From contig NZ_LSYT01000004.1 in the NCBI RefSeq assembly GCF_001602525.1, positions 186,001 through 250,000 on the forward strand: 64,000 bases of DNA. Reading direction: 5' to 3'. The DNA comes from Flavobacterium chilense. Lineage in GTDB: Bacteria; Bacteroidota; Bacteroidia; Flavobacteriales; Flavobacteriaceae. The position numbers and the translations under genes were made by a program. Of this stretch, positions 47,098 to 57,012 are shown one piece after another. The first letter of the stretch is position 1. Each line of letters starts with the position of its first letter. The notes below the pieces were generated by a model. That model had not been told where the DNA came from and ran no database searches. It saw only the letters and a list, made by a program, of their open reading frames with translations.

Positions 47098-47475
47098 TTA
47101 ATTTCTAAAAGCTGTGGTAATACCTGTTACAATATTCGAAGCACCATAAGCAAATAAACCTGAAGCAACTGCATTTTGACCTGCAAAAAATTGATTTTCT
47201 GCAATAGCATTACTAAAGAATAATCCGCCTGCAGCACCTGCAATTAGTCCAATACCAATTAATGTAACAGTCCACCATGGTTCCGGATCCGGTGGCGGCG
47301 GAGGATTTTTCCAAAAACGTTTCCACCAGCCCGGGTATCTGGTTCCACACCATCCCATTGCTAAAAACAAAGCAGTTTCCATAATTTTATCATTTAATCT
47401 ACGCCTACTCTTTTGCTTTTCGGCTTCCGCATTTAACTGAGGTAAAATTAGATCAGCTGTAATGTAAATTAACAA
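47098..47475 (-). CDS. Small hypothetical membrane protein
   Basis: 125 residues from TTG at 47475; an ATG at 47382 would give 94. A striking WWKRFWKNPPPPPDPEPWW proline/tryptophan stretch precedes a hydrophobic segment TVTLIGIGLIAGAAGGLFF and a weaker second one ending in AYGASNIVTGITTAF. I do not recognise a family. The reading frame is well supported by its composition but has no clear promoter, so it is moderately certain as a gene. Confidence 0.5.
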   Translation of the reverse strand: MLIYITADLILPQLNAEAEKQKSRRRLNDKIMETALFLAMGWCGTRYPGWWKRFWKNPPPPPDPEPWWTVTLIGIGLIAGAAGGLFFSNAIAENQFFAGQNAVASGLFAYGASNIVTGITTAFRN

Positions 47476-47756
47476 GGCATATTACGGTTTTTTGAAGGGG
47501 AAAAACCCGCTTTTTTATGCTTTAACCCATTCGCTAATTTTACTTTTGGACAAAAAAATGCTGACATAAAAGAAATTATTTCTGACGAAAAAGCTATTGA
47601 AAAATCAGTTTTTAGCAACATAGTATTTTTATAAAAATAAAATAACTCATTCTTATAATCTGATTTCATTTTCTATGGAAATTTAAAGTATATTCGCCAA
47701 AAAATCATGCCACCGATTTTTTTTTGCGTTTCCAAAAACACTTAAACCTACATAGA

Positions 47757-48188
47757 ATGAAATCAATACACTTATTGCTTACTGCCTTATTTTTTGTTGC
47801 CACCTCATCGTATTCGCAAGTTCAGGTAGATCAGATTAGTTACAATGGCCGCGATCATTTTATTACCACTACAATTGGTTATCCGGTTCCGGGAACTTAT
47901 ATCCCTACAGGCCAAAAACAACCCATGACTTTACTTAATCCGGATGGTACCGGCGTTATTCAGGCTGATGATTTAAGTAAAAAAAAGATCAACTGGGGAA
48001 TCGAATGTACTGATGAAGGTATTCCGGTTTTTAAAGAAGGATTCAATAGTGCCTCTTATACATTCTGGTACAGAACAAACGATAGTGATACCTGGGCATA
48101 TTCTCAATTCTCTATACATTTTACCAAGAAAAAAATGTTTTTAATGGGAGAAAGAGTAAAAGAATATGTTGATTATAATGTGCAATAA
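47757..48188 (+). CDS. Small secreted protein of unknown function
   Basis: 143 residues from the ATG at 47757, chosen because it begins a clear signal peptide (MKSIHLLLTALFFVATSSYS). The mature part of about 120 residues is rich in aromatic and beta-type stretches (FNSASYTFWYRTNDSDTWAY) with no cysteines apart from one in IECTDEG. No family recognised. It stands alone before the acyl-CoA synthetase. Confidence 0.65.
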   Translation: MKSIHLLLTALFFVATSSYSQVQVDQISYNGRDHFITTTIGYPVPGTYIPTGQKQPMTLLNPDGTGVIQADDLSKKKINWGIECTDEGIPVFKEGFNSASYTFWYRTNDSDTWAYSQFSIHFTKKKMFLMGERVKEYVDYNVQ

Positions 48189-48355
48189 AATAACACAAAA
48201 TTAAATTTTTCTTGATTTTTCTAAAATTTACTACAAAAAAGAAAACGTTTTCGTTGATTTTTAAGAGTACCTATAATTTTTCCCATAAAATTGCATAAAA
48301 TTAAAAATTATACCTATTTTTTATTTAATTTGCGGTAAAATTCAATATATTAAAC

Positions 48356-50134
48356 ATGGTTTCAATCACACGCCTTTTTGATTTTCCCTATTATCAACAA
48401 GAAACTTATAACCTTCCGGTTGCCCTAGCAACTAAAAAAAACGGAGTCTGGGAAAAAACATCTAGCCAGGAATATATTGCAAAAGCAAATGCTGTTTCGA
48501 GAGCATTATTGCGCATGGGCGTTCAAAAGGATGATAAAATTGCCCTGATTACCTCTAACAATCGCACTGAATGGAATATCATGGATATTGGTATTCTGCA
48601 AACGGGAGCACAAAACGTTCCTATTTACCCCACAATTGCCGAAGAAGATTACGAATATATATTAAACCATAGCGGTAGTATTTACTGTTTTGTATCTGAT
48701 ACAGAAGTATTGGATAAAGTAAATGCTATTAAAGCAAATGTTCCAACATTAAAAGAAGTTTATTCTTTTAATGAGATCGAAGGCTGCAAACACTGGACAG
48801 AGTTATTGACTCTGGGAGAAGATGCAAGCAATCAAAATGAAGTTGATGCCAGAAAAGACAGTATTCATACAGATGATCTGGCTACTATTATCTATACTTC
48901 AGGAACTACAGGAAGACCTAAAGGTGTAATGCTGTCTCATAAAAACATTGTTTCGAATGTTCTGGACAGTGCACCAAGAATTCCTTTTGATCCGGGAAAA
49001 AGTTCTGCATTGAGCTTCTTACCTATTTGTCATATTTTTGAAAGAATGATTTTATACATCTATCAATTCTATGGTGTTTCTGTTTACTTTGGAGAATCAA
49101 TTGATAAAATCAGTGACAACTTAAAAGAAGTACGTCCAACAGTTATTACGGCTGTTCCGAGACTTTTAGAAAAAGTTTACGATAAAATTTATGCAAAAGG
49201 AACTGAATTAACTGGTATTAAGAAAAAACTATTTTTCTGGGCTATTGATTTAGGTTTAAAATATGAGCCATACGGAGCTAATGGTTTCTGGTATGAATTT
49301 CAGTTAAAAATTGCCCGAAAACTTATTTTCAGTAAATGGAAAGAAGGTTTGGGTGGAAATTTAGAATTAATGGTTTCCGGAAGTGCTGCTTTACAGCCAC
49401 GTTTAACAAGAGTTTTTGCCGCTGCCGAAATTCCGGTTATGGAAGGTTATGGTTTATCTGAAACTTCTCCGGTAATTGCTGTTAACGATCAAAGAAACAA
49501 AGGTTTTAAAATTGGAACTGTTGGAAAAGTAATTCGCAATGTTGAAGTTAAAATTGCTCAGGATGGCGAAATTCTTTGCAAAGGACCAAATGTAATGTTA
49601 GGATACTTTAAAGATCCTGAAAAAACAGCCGAAGCTTTACAGGACGGATATTTTCACACAGGAGATATTGGAGAAATTGACAGCGAAGGCTTCCTTAAAA
49701 TTACAGACCGTAAAAAAGAAATGTTCAAAACTTCAGGAGGAAAGTATATTGCTCCACAATTGATTGAAAACGCGATGAAACAATCCCGTTTTATTGAACA
49801 AATTATGGTAATTGGTGAAGGCGAAAAAATGCCGGCAGCTTTTATTCAGCCAAACTTTGAATTTGTAAAAGAATGGGCAAAAATCCATAAAATTACTTTA
49901 GGAAGTACTGATGCTGAAATTAGTACAAATCCTGAAGTTGTTAAACGTATTGACAATGAAGTTGAAGAAGTCAACAAAAAATTCGGACACTGGGAACAAA
50001 TTAAACGTTTTGAGCTTACTCCGGATGTTTGGTCTATCGATGGCGGACAACTTACTCCTACTCTTAAACTGAAACGTAAAATCATAAAAGAGATTTACAA
50101 AGATCTTTATGCTAAAATTTATGGTCAGAATTAA
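48356..50134 (+). CDS. Long-chain acyl-CoA synthetase (AMP-forming)
   Basis: 592 residues. It activates fatty acids with ATP and CoA. Motifs of the adenylate-forming family: TIIYTSGTTGRPKGVMLSHK (P-loop), AVPRLLEKVYDKI, MEGYGLSETSPVIAV, YFHTGDIGEIDSEGFLKITD and KMFKTSGGKYIAPQL-like. The FadD15-type length and the MLGYFKDPEKT segment fit long-chain ligases of Bacteroidota. The membrane association is peripheral. A terminator follows within 25 bases. Confidence 0.93.
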   Translation: MVSITRLFDFPYYQQETYNLPVALATKKNGVWEKTSSQEYIAKANAVSRALLRMGVQKDDKIALITSNNRTEWNIMDIGILQTGAQNVPIYPTIAEEDYEYILNHSGSIYCFVSDTEVLDKVNAIKANVPTLKEVYSFNEIEGCKHWTELLTLGEDASNQNEVDARKDSIHTDDLATIIYTSGTTGRPKGVMLSHKNIVSNVLDSAPRIPFDPGKSSALSFLPICHIFERMILYIYQFYGVSVYFGESIDKISDNLKEVRPTVITAVPRLLEKVYDKIYAKGTELTGIKKKLFFWAIDLGLKYEPYGANGFWYEFQLKIARKLIFSKWKEGLGGNLELMVSGSAALQPRLTRVFAAAEIPVMEGYGLSETSPVIAVNDQRNKGFKIGTVGKVIRNVEVKIAQDGEILCKGPNVMLGYFKDPEKTAEALQDGYFHTGDIGEIDSEGFLKITDRKKEMFKTSGGKYIAPQLIENAMKQSRFIEQIMVIGEGEKMPAAFIQPNFEFVKEWAKIHKITLGSTDAEISTNPEVVKRIDNEVEEVNKKFGHWEQIKRFELTPDVWSIDGGQLTPTLKLKRKIIKEIYKDLYAKIYGQN

Positions 50135-50158
50135 ATCAAAATAATATAACCAAGTGAG

Positions 50159-50189
50159 AACGGCTGTCAATAGACAGCCGTTTTTATTT
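50159..50189 (+). terminator. Bidirectional intrinsic terminator
   Basis: AACGGCTGTC pairs with GACAGCCGTT around AATA, followed by TTT on the + strand. It ends the acyl-CoA synthetase transcript and overlaps the last codons of the convergent operon at 50184, so it probably serves both. Confidence 0.85.
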
Positions 50190-51983
50190 TCTCCCTTTTA
50201 GTTTATACTTCATAACATCTTTTAGCATCGATTTGTTCTTTTCATTAAAGGCAACCAATTCTGATGCAATGTCTGGTTTAGCAGTAATCTTATCGGCTAC
50301 AATTTCGTAAGCAATATTTTTAGTAATTTCTTCTAAATCCTCATGTTTTCTAAACTCATGCTTCATCGCCTGCAAAAACAACTCAGAATTCTCCTCCGAA
50401 ACCTCAGACTCATAAATTGAGGCTATCGCAGCGGATAATTTCTCTGTCGATTCGATATTTACAAAATAGTTATTCAGGCAATTAAATGCATCTTTATTAC
50501 TTTTCCAGCCTGTTAGCAATACTTCTTGCGCTCCGCTTGTATCTTCGATTTTATCTTTATAAATAAACGATGCTTTTACATATTGGTTATTTGTTTTATA
50601 CTCCTCTATCACTTTACCATAATACTTATCAGCTTCCGGTTTGTCTTTCAGAATTGTATACAAATCGCCCACTTTTTCGTTTTGATTGAGCTCTCTGTAT
50701 AATTCAATTGCTTGTTTGTACACATGACCTTTTTCATAACACTCCGCCGCTTTGTTTTTATTATTACAATACTTAAGATGAACCGCTGCGGCTTCACTGT
50801 ACAACTTCCCTTCTTCAAGAACATCTGCTGCTTTGTAATGATTTTTAAGCAGTTTCATGTACACATGTGCTGCCTTAGCAAAATCTTTTCTTTCTTTAAA
50901 TTCTTCAGCCATTTTTTCATATCGGTTTTGTATTGTGGCAAAACGCTCAGAATCTATCAGGGCTGAACCTCCTGAACCTGATGGCTGGCGTGGTGGTGAA
51001 TAACTTCTGGAAGAACTGGAAGAATTATTACTAAGAAGTGCCAATGCTATTATTAAACCAATTGCAAACACAATAATGATTAAAGCAAGAGACGAATTGG
51101 CTCCAATATTAGTATTATTGAAATTACAACTTTTCAGATTAAACAGAATGACCAGCACAAAAATTATCTTAAAGACAATTATAAAAGGTTTACCATCAAA
51201 TTCAGGTCCATCCATTTTATTTCTGCTTCCTCCTGAAAAAGAACTACCTGCAGCTGAACCCGAACCAATTCCTTCAAAAGAAAGTCTTCCATCAAATCCT
51301 CCTCGTGCAGTTCCTAAAGTATCCAGCGGAATAGCCAGTTTTAAAGCCATTTCTGGATTTTTATCCAGAAACGCCAAAAACTTATCCATTTCCTTTTGAT
51401 TTCCTTTCATTAATTCCTCCATATCAAATGGCAAATCATCTGGCATATCTTCCTGTGAAAATGGCTTTTCCAGCGCTTCCAGAATATCTTCCGTATTTGC
51501 TTCGTAGCGCAATGAGGATATATGCTGCGGAATATGAATTGTTTTTGAAGGTTCGAGTATATCTATTTCCTTTAAAACTGGTGTTTCAATTAAATTGATC
51601 CACGAAACTTCTTCTTTTAATTCCACTAATCCAATATCCGGATGCATAAAATGATAATGCTCTGAAAACAAATTGTGCCACTCAGCCTTTGTTAACTGAG
51701 GGGTCACAATCGTATTTTCAGGAATAAACAATTTGTTTTCTATCAATTGACAGAAATAATTCTTTCCTACACTATCTGTTTTAATCAGACTCTGATCCAA
51801 AATCAACAAACACCCGAATAACTCATTGGCATTTGCACCGGGAACAGGGAAGGCTTTGACTAAATGGAACGCCAATCCAATATTCTGAATTTCCTGAAGC
51901 CATACTTTTGGCAATCCGCTTTTTATAAAAACACCTCCTTTAGGATATGTGTTTCTGGAATTTATGCTAAGTTTGAGTTCCAT
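50184..51983 (-). CDS. Membrane-TPR protein of a MoxR-vWA-propeller type system
   Basis: 599 residues, last gene of a five-gene operon; its start overlaps the preceding stop by 17 bases. Residues 1-200 are a helical/beta N-terminal domain (bpX-like, family from memory) with an acidic stretch (SQEDMPDDLPFDMEELM). Then a Gly/Ser-rich segment, two membrane helices (about 266-284 and 299-317), a Ser/Pro linker and TPR-like helices (345-480: AAHVYMKLLKNHYKAADVLE, AAECYEKGHVYKQAIELY). The C-terminal helix bundle is basic. It may anchor the ATPase-vWA complex at the membrane. Confidence 0.7.
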   Translation of the reverse strand: MELKLSINSRNTYPKGGVFIKSGLPKVWLQEIQNIGLAFHLVKAFPVPGANANELFGCLLILDQSLIKTDSVGKNYFCQLIENKLFIPENTIVTPQLTKAEWHNLFSEHYHFMHPDIGLVELKEEVSWINLIETPVLKEIDILEPSKTIHIPQHISSLRYEANTEDILEALEKPFSQEDMPDDLPFDMEELMKGNQKEMDKFLAFLDKNPEMALKLAIPLDTLGTARGGFDGRLSFEGIGSGSAAGSSFSGGSRNKMDGPEFDGKPFIIVFKIIFVLVILFNLKSCNFNNTNIGANSSLALIIIVFAIGLIIALALLSNNSSSSSRSYSPPRQPSGSGGSALIDSERFATIQNRYEKMAEEFKERKDFAKAAHVYMKLLKNHYKAADVLEEGKLYSEAAAVHLKYCNNKNKAAECYEKGHVYKQAIELYRELNQNEKVGDLYTILKDKPEADKYYGKVIEEYKTNNQYVKASFIYKDKIEDTSGAQEVLLTGWKSNKDAFNCLNNYFVNIESTEKLSAAIASIYESEVSEENSELFLQAMKHEFRKHEDLEEITKNIAYEIVADKITAKPDIASELVAFNEKNKSMLKDVMKYKLKGRK

Positions 51984-54516
51984 GCTGTCTTACATTTTGT
52001 ATAAATGGATCTAAATATTTTTCCAGAAAGTCTTTTTCTTTTATACTTTCCAGAAAAGAATCTGTTATAAAATAATCATTACCGGAATATTCACTTTCTG
52101 AGGCCATAATAGTTCTTCCGTTTGCGATAAAAGGAATATAAAATTTAGGAATTTCTTCCTTACTGCTTTCAAATATTAAAATTCCGTCCTTGTTGGTTAC
52201 TCTGCTTCCGTCCTGCGACTCAAAAAACAAGGTTTCGATGTAACAAACTGCGCTGCCTCTTTCAATTATTTTCTTTAAATTATCAGCTTCTTGTCTTGTT
52301 ACATTATTTAAAATAATACCAAGTTCCTCATCTACAACAGCTTTACTTTCTGCTAAAGATTTATCTGTATTTTGTTTTATTATCTGGACAAGATCAATAA
52401 CTGATGTTCCTTTGTTTTTCAAAATAAGCTTTACTTTTTCCTCAAATCGTATTGTCTCTTGTCTAGATTCACTCGGGTGATAGTAATTTCTTTTAGAAAA
52501 TTCTAAGTGAGTGAAGTTAAACCCATTAATTTCGAAATGATTATTTACAATTGACATTCCTTTTAGTTTTTTTATAACACTGTATTTGAATTTACTGTTC
52601 ATAAAATCTCTGACAAAAGAATTTTGTTTTATGCTATAGTTCACAAAAGCATCATTAATCAAATTACTGAACTCAGACTTCATTTTTTTTAAACCATCAT
52701 CGACACGCCAATAGCTTGTACCATCAGTCAAATAAAATTCACTTTTATGTCCAAAAACATTAACTTTTAAATCATTAAAATCTTCATTAGAAACCAAATT
52801 ACTTTTTAGCTCCTGTTTATCAATATTATAAATACTAATTTTTGGAGTGGAATCGCTTACATAACACAGTAGAAATCTTTCTCCTTTGCCATTTGTTTTT
52901 ATAGCAAAATCTCCTTTGTCAAAAGGAAGATTTGAAGCCACTTTTTTAAATCCTTTGTTGAATTCATTACTGACAAACCGAAATAAATTTCCGTTCAGAT
53001 AGGTATAAAAATCCGTCCCATAATAAAAGATATTCTGATAGCTTCTTTCTACCGGAAATAAAAGCGGAATATTATCAAAGTCTGTTTCTGAATACTTATG
53101 ACTTGGTAAATCTCCCTTTTCTTTTTTCCACAGTTCTTCCAGCGGCATTATAATATGCTGCAGCATCTTTCTTCCTTTGTTCTGATTTTTATAGACCTTA
53201 ATACCCTCCATCTCCATTTCAAAAACATACTTAATCTCGGTATAATAAGTGCTTATCACGTTTTTCATCGCCGTCAGTTTCAAACTGTCTTCTGAAGAAA
53301 AAAGAAATACTTCCTGATTTTTACTGCTGATTTTATTTTGCTGAAAAAACGATTCAAGTCCTTGCGAGCAATCCAGTTTACCACTAAGTTCACTCAACGC
53401 CTGAATTACATCATGAATGTTCTCTAACGGAACTTCTTTAAAATCCTGACCTGCTACAAAAACTCTGCATTTAATATCGGTTTTGGGATGTCTTGCAATC
53501 GCAATTGCCGAAGCAAAAGAAAGAATCTTAGGATTTCCCCAGTTTTTTAACGAACTGTCGATAATCAAAATACGTTCGAACTTATCTGCTTCCGGTGGCA
53601 CTTCTCTTTGAATATATAATGCTTCGTTGTTTGCAATTCTGGACATAAAAACGTCATCATCATACGCAAATTCAGAGATTACCAATTTGTCAAAATCACC
53701 TTTGTTTGTCAAATCCGAGATTCCTCCCAAAGGCTGTTCACTTGGATGATTATGGTGCAACGGAATATGAAGTCCCGACCAAAGTCGATTGATAAGACTT
53801 CCTACATGAAATGTACGATCATCATTTATAAGTTGCTCTACAAAAGTGGCTGTATCGCTAAGATTTTCCTCTTCTAAAATTTCTTCTTTCAGCTTATCCT
53901 TTAAATCCTCATGCGGATTATCCTCCATGGCGTACAAAATCGACTGCACTGTTGGGAACCTCTTTTTGAGTAAAGCCAGTGTTCTGAAATCTTTTATAAA
54001 ATTGGCATCATTGAAAGGCTCTTTTACTCCTGCTCGCACCAAATGATGTCTTTTGTCTTTATATTCGTCGAGAATCTTCTTTGCTTTTTCAGTAGAAATT
54101 CTGTTATGACATCCGTCAAAAATAGTCTGAAACATTTTCAGTCTTCTCTCACCGGTTTTATATTCGTCAGGCAAAGCCGAAAGCTGTCTCATAAAACCAA
54201 TACTGGCACCTAATCGAAACGAATGTTCTATAGGAAAAGATTTGGTTATTTCTATACCTTTTGCCCATTCCTGAATTCTGTCAATTGTTTCCTTGCTATC
54301 GTGATTGGTCGCGGTAATAGCCAATAAAAGAGTTCCGAATGGCGGAAAATTACTATCAGAAAGTGCTTCTAAAATTTCAAAGACAAATTTCTCATAACCG
54401 ATAGTTTGTCCATTCGGAATTGTGATCGTTTCAAATACACTATCCGGAGAAAATATCTGATTTTCCCATTCCCAAAAATAGTCTGTGAACGATTGAAAGT
54501 ATCTTTGAAATTCCAT
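51967..54516 (-). CDS. Degenerate-vWA/propeller protein with L7/L12-like C-terminal domain
   Basis: 849 residues. Residues 1-300 are helical. A vWA-like Rossmann domain spans about 315-440: FERILIIDSSLKNWGNPKIL has D320 and S322 of the MIDAS but lysine at the fifth position, so metal binding is doubtful. A beta-rich region (485-690) has propeller-like strands (QNIFYYGTDFYTYLNGNLFR). Residues 694-761 (IIKQNTDKSLAESKAVVDE, RQEADNLKKIIERGSAV) strongly resemble the ribosomal L7/L12 C-terminal/ClpS-type fold. Partner of the MoxR ATPase; I infer a substrate-recruiting role. Confidence 0.7.
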   Translation of the reverse strand: MEFQRYFQSFTDYFWEWENQIFSPDSVFETITIPNGQTIGYEKFVFEILEALSDSNFPPFGTLLLAITATNHDSKETIDRIQEWAKGIEITKSFPIEHSFRLGASIGFMRQLSALPDEYKTGERRLKMFQTIFDGCHNRISTEKAKKILDEYKDKRHHLVRAGVKEPFNDANFIKDFRTLALLKKRFPTVQSILYAMEDNPHEDLKDKLKEEILEEENLSDTATFVEQLINDDRTFHVGSLINRLWSGLHIPLHHNHPSEQPLGGISDLTNKGDFDKLVISEFAYDDDVFMSRIANNEALYIQREVPPEADKFERILIIDSSLKNWGNPKILSFASAIAIARHPKTDIKCRVFVAGQDFKEVPLENIHDVIQALSELSGKLDCSQGLESFFQQNKISSKNQEVFLFSSEDSLKLTAMKNVISTYYTEIKYVFEMEMEGIKVYKNQNKGRKMLQHIIMPLEELWKKEKGDLPSHKYSETDFDNIPLLFPVERSYQNIFYYGTDFYTYLNGNLFRFVSNEFNKGFKKVASNLPFDKGDFAIKTNGKGERFLLCYVSDSTPKISIYNIDKQELKSNLVSNEDFNDLKVNVFGHKSEFYLTDGTSYWRVDDGLKKMKSEFSNLINDAFVNYSIKQNSFVRDFMNSKFKYSVIKKLKGMSIVNNHFEINGFNFTHLEFSKRNYYHPSESRQETIRFEEKVKLILKNKGTSVIDLVQIIKQNTDKSLAESKAVVDEELGIILNNVTRQEADNLKKIIERGSAVCYIETLFFESQDGSRVTNKDGILIFESSKEEIPKFYIPFIANGRTIMASESEYSGNDYFITDSFLESIKEKDFLEKYLDPFIQNVRQHGTQT

Positions 54517-54523
54517 TTTTATT

Positions 54524-55222
54524 TTATGAAAAAGTTAAGCGAAATGAACTAATTGATAATGGTTTTATATTTTGTTTGGAAATAGAAGAATAACTGTTAT
54601 CCTTATTCCATAGTATTATATTTTTATCGAAAGGATTTAATTTATCCTTAAGTGCCTGGGTCAAAACAGTCCATTCAAAATCATATCCTGAAGGCAGTAA
54701 AAAATCATTCTTAAACCAATATGTATCACCTTTTAAGGGCAATAAAGGTTTGCCGATAATCAATGCTTTATTATGGATTACAATCCATTGCAAAGGTTCA
54801 AGTCGAAATTTTGGAGCTAATTCGATATAAGATTTCAATTCCTGATATTCTACTAGTAAAGCATGCGCTTCTTTTACATTTTCTGATCGTTTTAATGTAA
54901 TCTGAAGTGTCTGATCTATACCAAAAAAGTTATGATTGAAATTTGGCAAGGAAACAGGTAAACCCCTCAAAACGGGCGACCATAACAAACCCGAAGGCAG
55001 TTTTTTGGTTGGCAGCTGTTTTCCTATCTCAAACAACAAATTATCTTTTAGCTCGTATGTTTTGGTATACGGAATCTGGAGAACCTCAGCCGAGTTTATT
55101 TGTTCGGCTGAGAACTCTTTTATCCAGATTGTATTGGTCTCAAAAGCTATTTTGAGATTCTCCCAATGTCGCACTGCACCAAGAAAATCTTTATGCTCTT
55201 TATTAATTTCTAAAAAGTACAT
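54524..55222 (-). CDS. 232-residue operon protein, probable bpX-type domain
   Basis: 232 residues; mixed alpha/beta, with no signal or membrane segment. The N-terminus (FLGAVRHWENLKIAFETNTI) and the middle (LPSGLLWSPVLRGLPVSLPN) have the style of the small accessory proteins that accompany MoxR-vWA-propeller systems, but I cannot assign a named domain. One base separates it from the MoxR gene and seven bases from the vWA gene, so co-translation is likely. Confidence 0.6.
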   Translation of the reverse strand: MYFLEINKEHKDFLGAVRHWENLKIAFETNTIWIKEFSAEQINSAEVLQIPYTKTYELKDNLLFEIGKQLPTKKLPSGLLWSPVLRGLPVSLPNFNHNFFGIDQTLQITLKRSENVKEAHALLVEYQELKSYIELAPKFRLEPLQWIVIHNKALIIGKPLLPLKGDTYWFKNDFLLPSGYDFEWTVLTQALKDKLNPFDKNIILWNKDNSYSSISKQNIKPLSISSFRLTFS

Positions 55223-55223
55223 G

Positions 55224-56354
55224 TTAAATAGTTTGAAGAATTTTTTGCCACAAAGATTCTATATGTTCCTGAATATACTTTTTCTTTTCTGCATCTTTGA
55301 TCCAGTCGCAACGGGTTTGAATATATCTTAATTTATCTTTGATCACATTTTGTTCTTCAAAAGAAAGACTCTCATCCTGCCATTTTTCGATCAGATAATT
55401 TACTTCTTTCATCACACTTTCGGCATCCGGTGTTTTATTGTACATCGCCTGTGGGTGCGCTTCTGTAGAAGTATCTTTTTCGATGATTTTATTGATGATT
55501 CCTTCCAGAATTTCAATTTGCTCTTCGTTATCCCAGATATATTTTAAAACCCAGAAATCAGACACAATCGATTCTTTTCTTCCGCACATTAACGCACTTG
55601 CTGCGATAAGATTCTGAAGTTTTACTGCACGTCGGTCAGAGACTTTGATTCCCGTATTTCGAAGACTATGAATAATATCTACATATTCGTTTCGTGTAGC
55701 GCTCAAATCTACCTGACGGCAAAGTTTTTGCAATTCGCGAACCTCATCTGCCGAAATGGTTGGCGCTTCTTCAGTCACAGAACTTTCCAGTTTCCATCCG
55801 GCAAGTAACACCTGATGCAATAAATCCGGTTCTACATAATCACATTTAATACGAATCAGAAAACGGTCAAGCAAAGCATTTAGCGATTCATCTTCAGGCA
55901 TAAGGTTACTTGCACCTACAAACATCAATGCCGGCAATTTTTTAGTTTCTTTACCACGACGAAATATTTTTTCGTTAAGCGCCATCAGCAAACTGTTCAG
56001 AATAGCCGAATTGGCGTTAAAAATCTCATCCAGGAAAACCATCGATGCTTCGGGCATCATACCATCAGTATTGGTAATCAGTTCCCCTTCTTTCAGTTTT
56101 CGAATATCAAAAGGTCCAAAGATCTCATTGGGTTCTGTAAAACGGGTCAATAGGTATTCGAAATTTTTGTCGCCTTCGATTCCTTTAGAAAGCGATCTTA
56201 CGATGGCACTTTTTGCAGTTCCCGGAGGCCCGAGCAAAAAGGCATTTTCTCGTGCCAGTAATCCAATTCCTAACAGATCTATGATTTCATTTTTTCCAAC
56301 AAAAGTTTCTTTGATATGTTTTAGAACGGCATTTAATTTAGCTGTAGCATTCAT
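55224..56354 (-). CDS. MoxR-type AAA+ ATPase
   Basis: 376 residues. Walker A GPPGTAKSAIVR, Walker B ASMVFLDEIFNANSAILNSL, sensor LMFVGASNLMPEDESL, arginine finger region LLDRFLIRIKC. The C-terminal lid has TRNEYVDIIHSLRNTGIKVS and SDRRAVKLQNLIAASALM, the style of RavA-type MoxR. It presumably hexamerises and remodels complexes with the vWA protein encoded two genes downstream. The gene order (small protein, MoxR, small protein, vWA protein, membrane protein) is operonic. Confidence 0.93.
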   Translation of the reverse strand: MNATAKLNAVLKHIKETFVGKNEIIDLLGIGLLARENAFLLGPPGTAKSAIVRSLSKGIEGDKNFEYLLTRFTEPNEIFGPFDIRKLKEGELITNTDGMMPEASMVFLDEIFNANSAILNSLLMALNEKIFRRGKETKKLPALMFVGASNLMPEDESLNALLDRFLIRIKCDYVEPDLLHQVLLAGWKLESSVTEEAPTISADEVRELQKLCRQVDLSATRNEYVDIIHSLRNTGIKVSDRRAVKLQNLIAASALMCGRKESIVSDFWVLKYIWDNEEQIEILEGIINKIIEKDTSTEAHPQAMYNKTPDAESVMKEVNYLIEKWQDESLSFEEQNVIKDKLRYIQTRCDWIKDAEKKKYIQEHIESLWQKILQTI

Positions 56355-56385
56355 TATTTTACTTCTATTTTATTAATTCGTTTTT

Positions 56386-57012
56386 TTAAAGTTGTGCCCA
56401 GAAAAGTTTTTGGTAGTCTCCAAATCCTATTTCTAATTGTTTTTTTATAAAATCAGATTGTGCCCATCTTATGGATTTTCTTTGTACGATTCGATCAATG
56501 TAAAGCTGCAGCAGGCAATCATTTGTTACAAGTGTTTCAAAATTTACATTTTCAGTATCCAGATCAGATCCAATGGCCGAATAGTGAAATTGGATTAAAT
56601 GTTTCTCCAAAATCTCAATCACCAAATCTTCCGGATCTATTTCCCTAATTTTAGTTATAATCTGAGGTAAAAAACGAAGACAAAGATCTGCCGAAATAAT
56701 TGCAGAAGCATCCAGTACACCTATATAAAAAGGCAAAAGTTCCTTTACATCGTTCATTTTATGCTCTCTGTGCAATAATAGTTGTGTAGCTAAATATAGT
56801 GTTCTGGCTCCCCATAATGCAGCTCCTGCATTAAAATCAGGAGCTATGCCCGGGTATTCTAAAATTTCGTTTTCATATTCTGTTTCCAGAAATAAAACGA
56901 CTTCGGTTTCCTCTGTCTGGGCAATTGTAATTAGCTTATCATACAAAATAATCTGTTCGATGGTTCTGAGATGATAAATGGTATCTAAAAAAGGCGTTTT
57001 TATTTTCTCCAT
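56386..57012 (-). CDS. Helical protein upstream of MoxR (hypothetical)
   Basis: 208 residues from the ATG at 57012; an in-frame upstream start at 57126 adds a segment with no evident domain character. It is largely alpha-helical (MEKIKTPFLDTIYHLRTIEQ, AALWGARTLYLATQLLLHRE) with acidic loops. No known domain recognised. It lies 31 bases before MoxR, probably the first gene of the operon, and likely a system-specific component. A bpX-type identity is possible but unproven. Confidence 0.55.
   Translation of the reverse strand: MEKIKTPFLDTIYHLRTIEQIILYDKLITIAQTEETEVVLFLETEYENEILEYPGIAPDFNAGAALWGARTLYLATQLLLHREHKMNDVKELLPFYIGVLDASAIISADLCLRFLPQIITKIREIDPEDLVIEILEKHLIQFHYSAIGSDLDTENVNFETLVTNDCLLQLYIDRIVQRKSIRWAQSDFIKKQLEIGFGDYQKLFWAQL

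Noticed and set aside
47469..47669. A 66-codon minus-strand frame upstream of the Trp/Pro-rich hypothetical
   Set aside because: Low-complexity composition, no start context, and no family-like feature; overlaps the start of the likelier gene.
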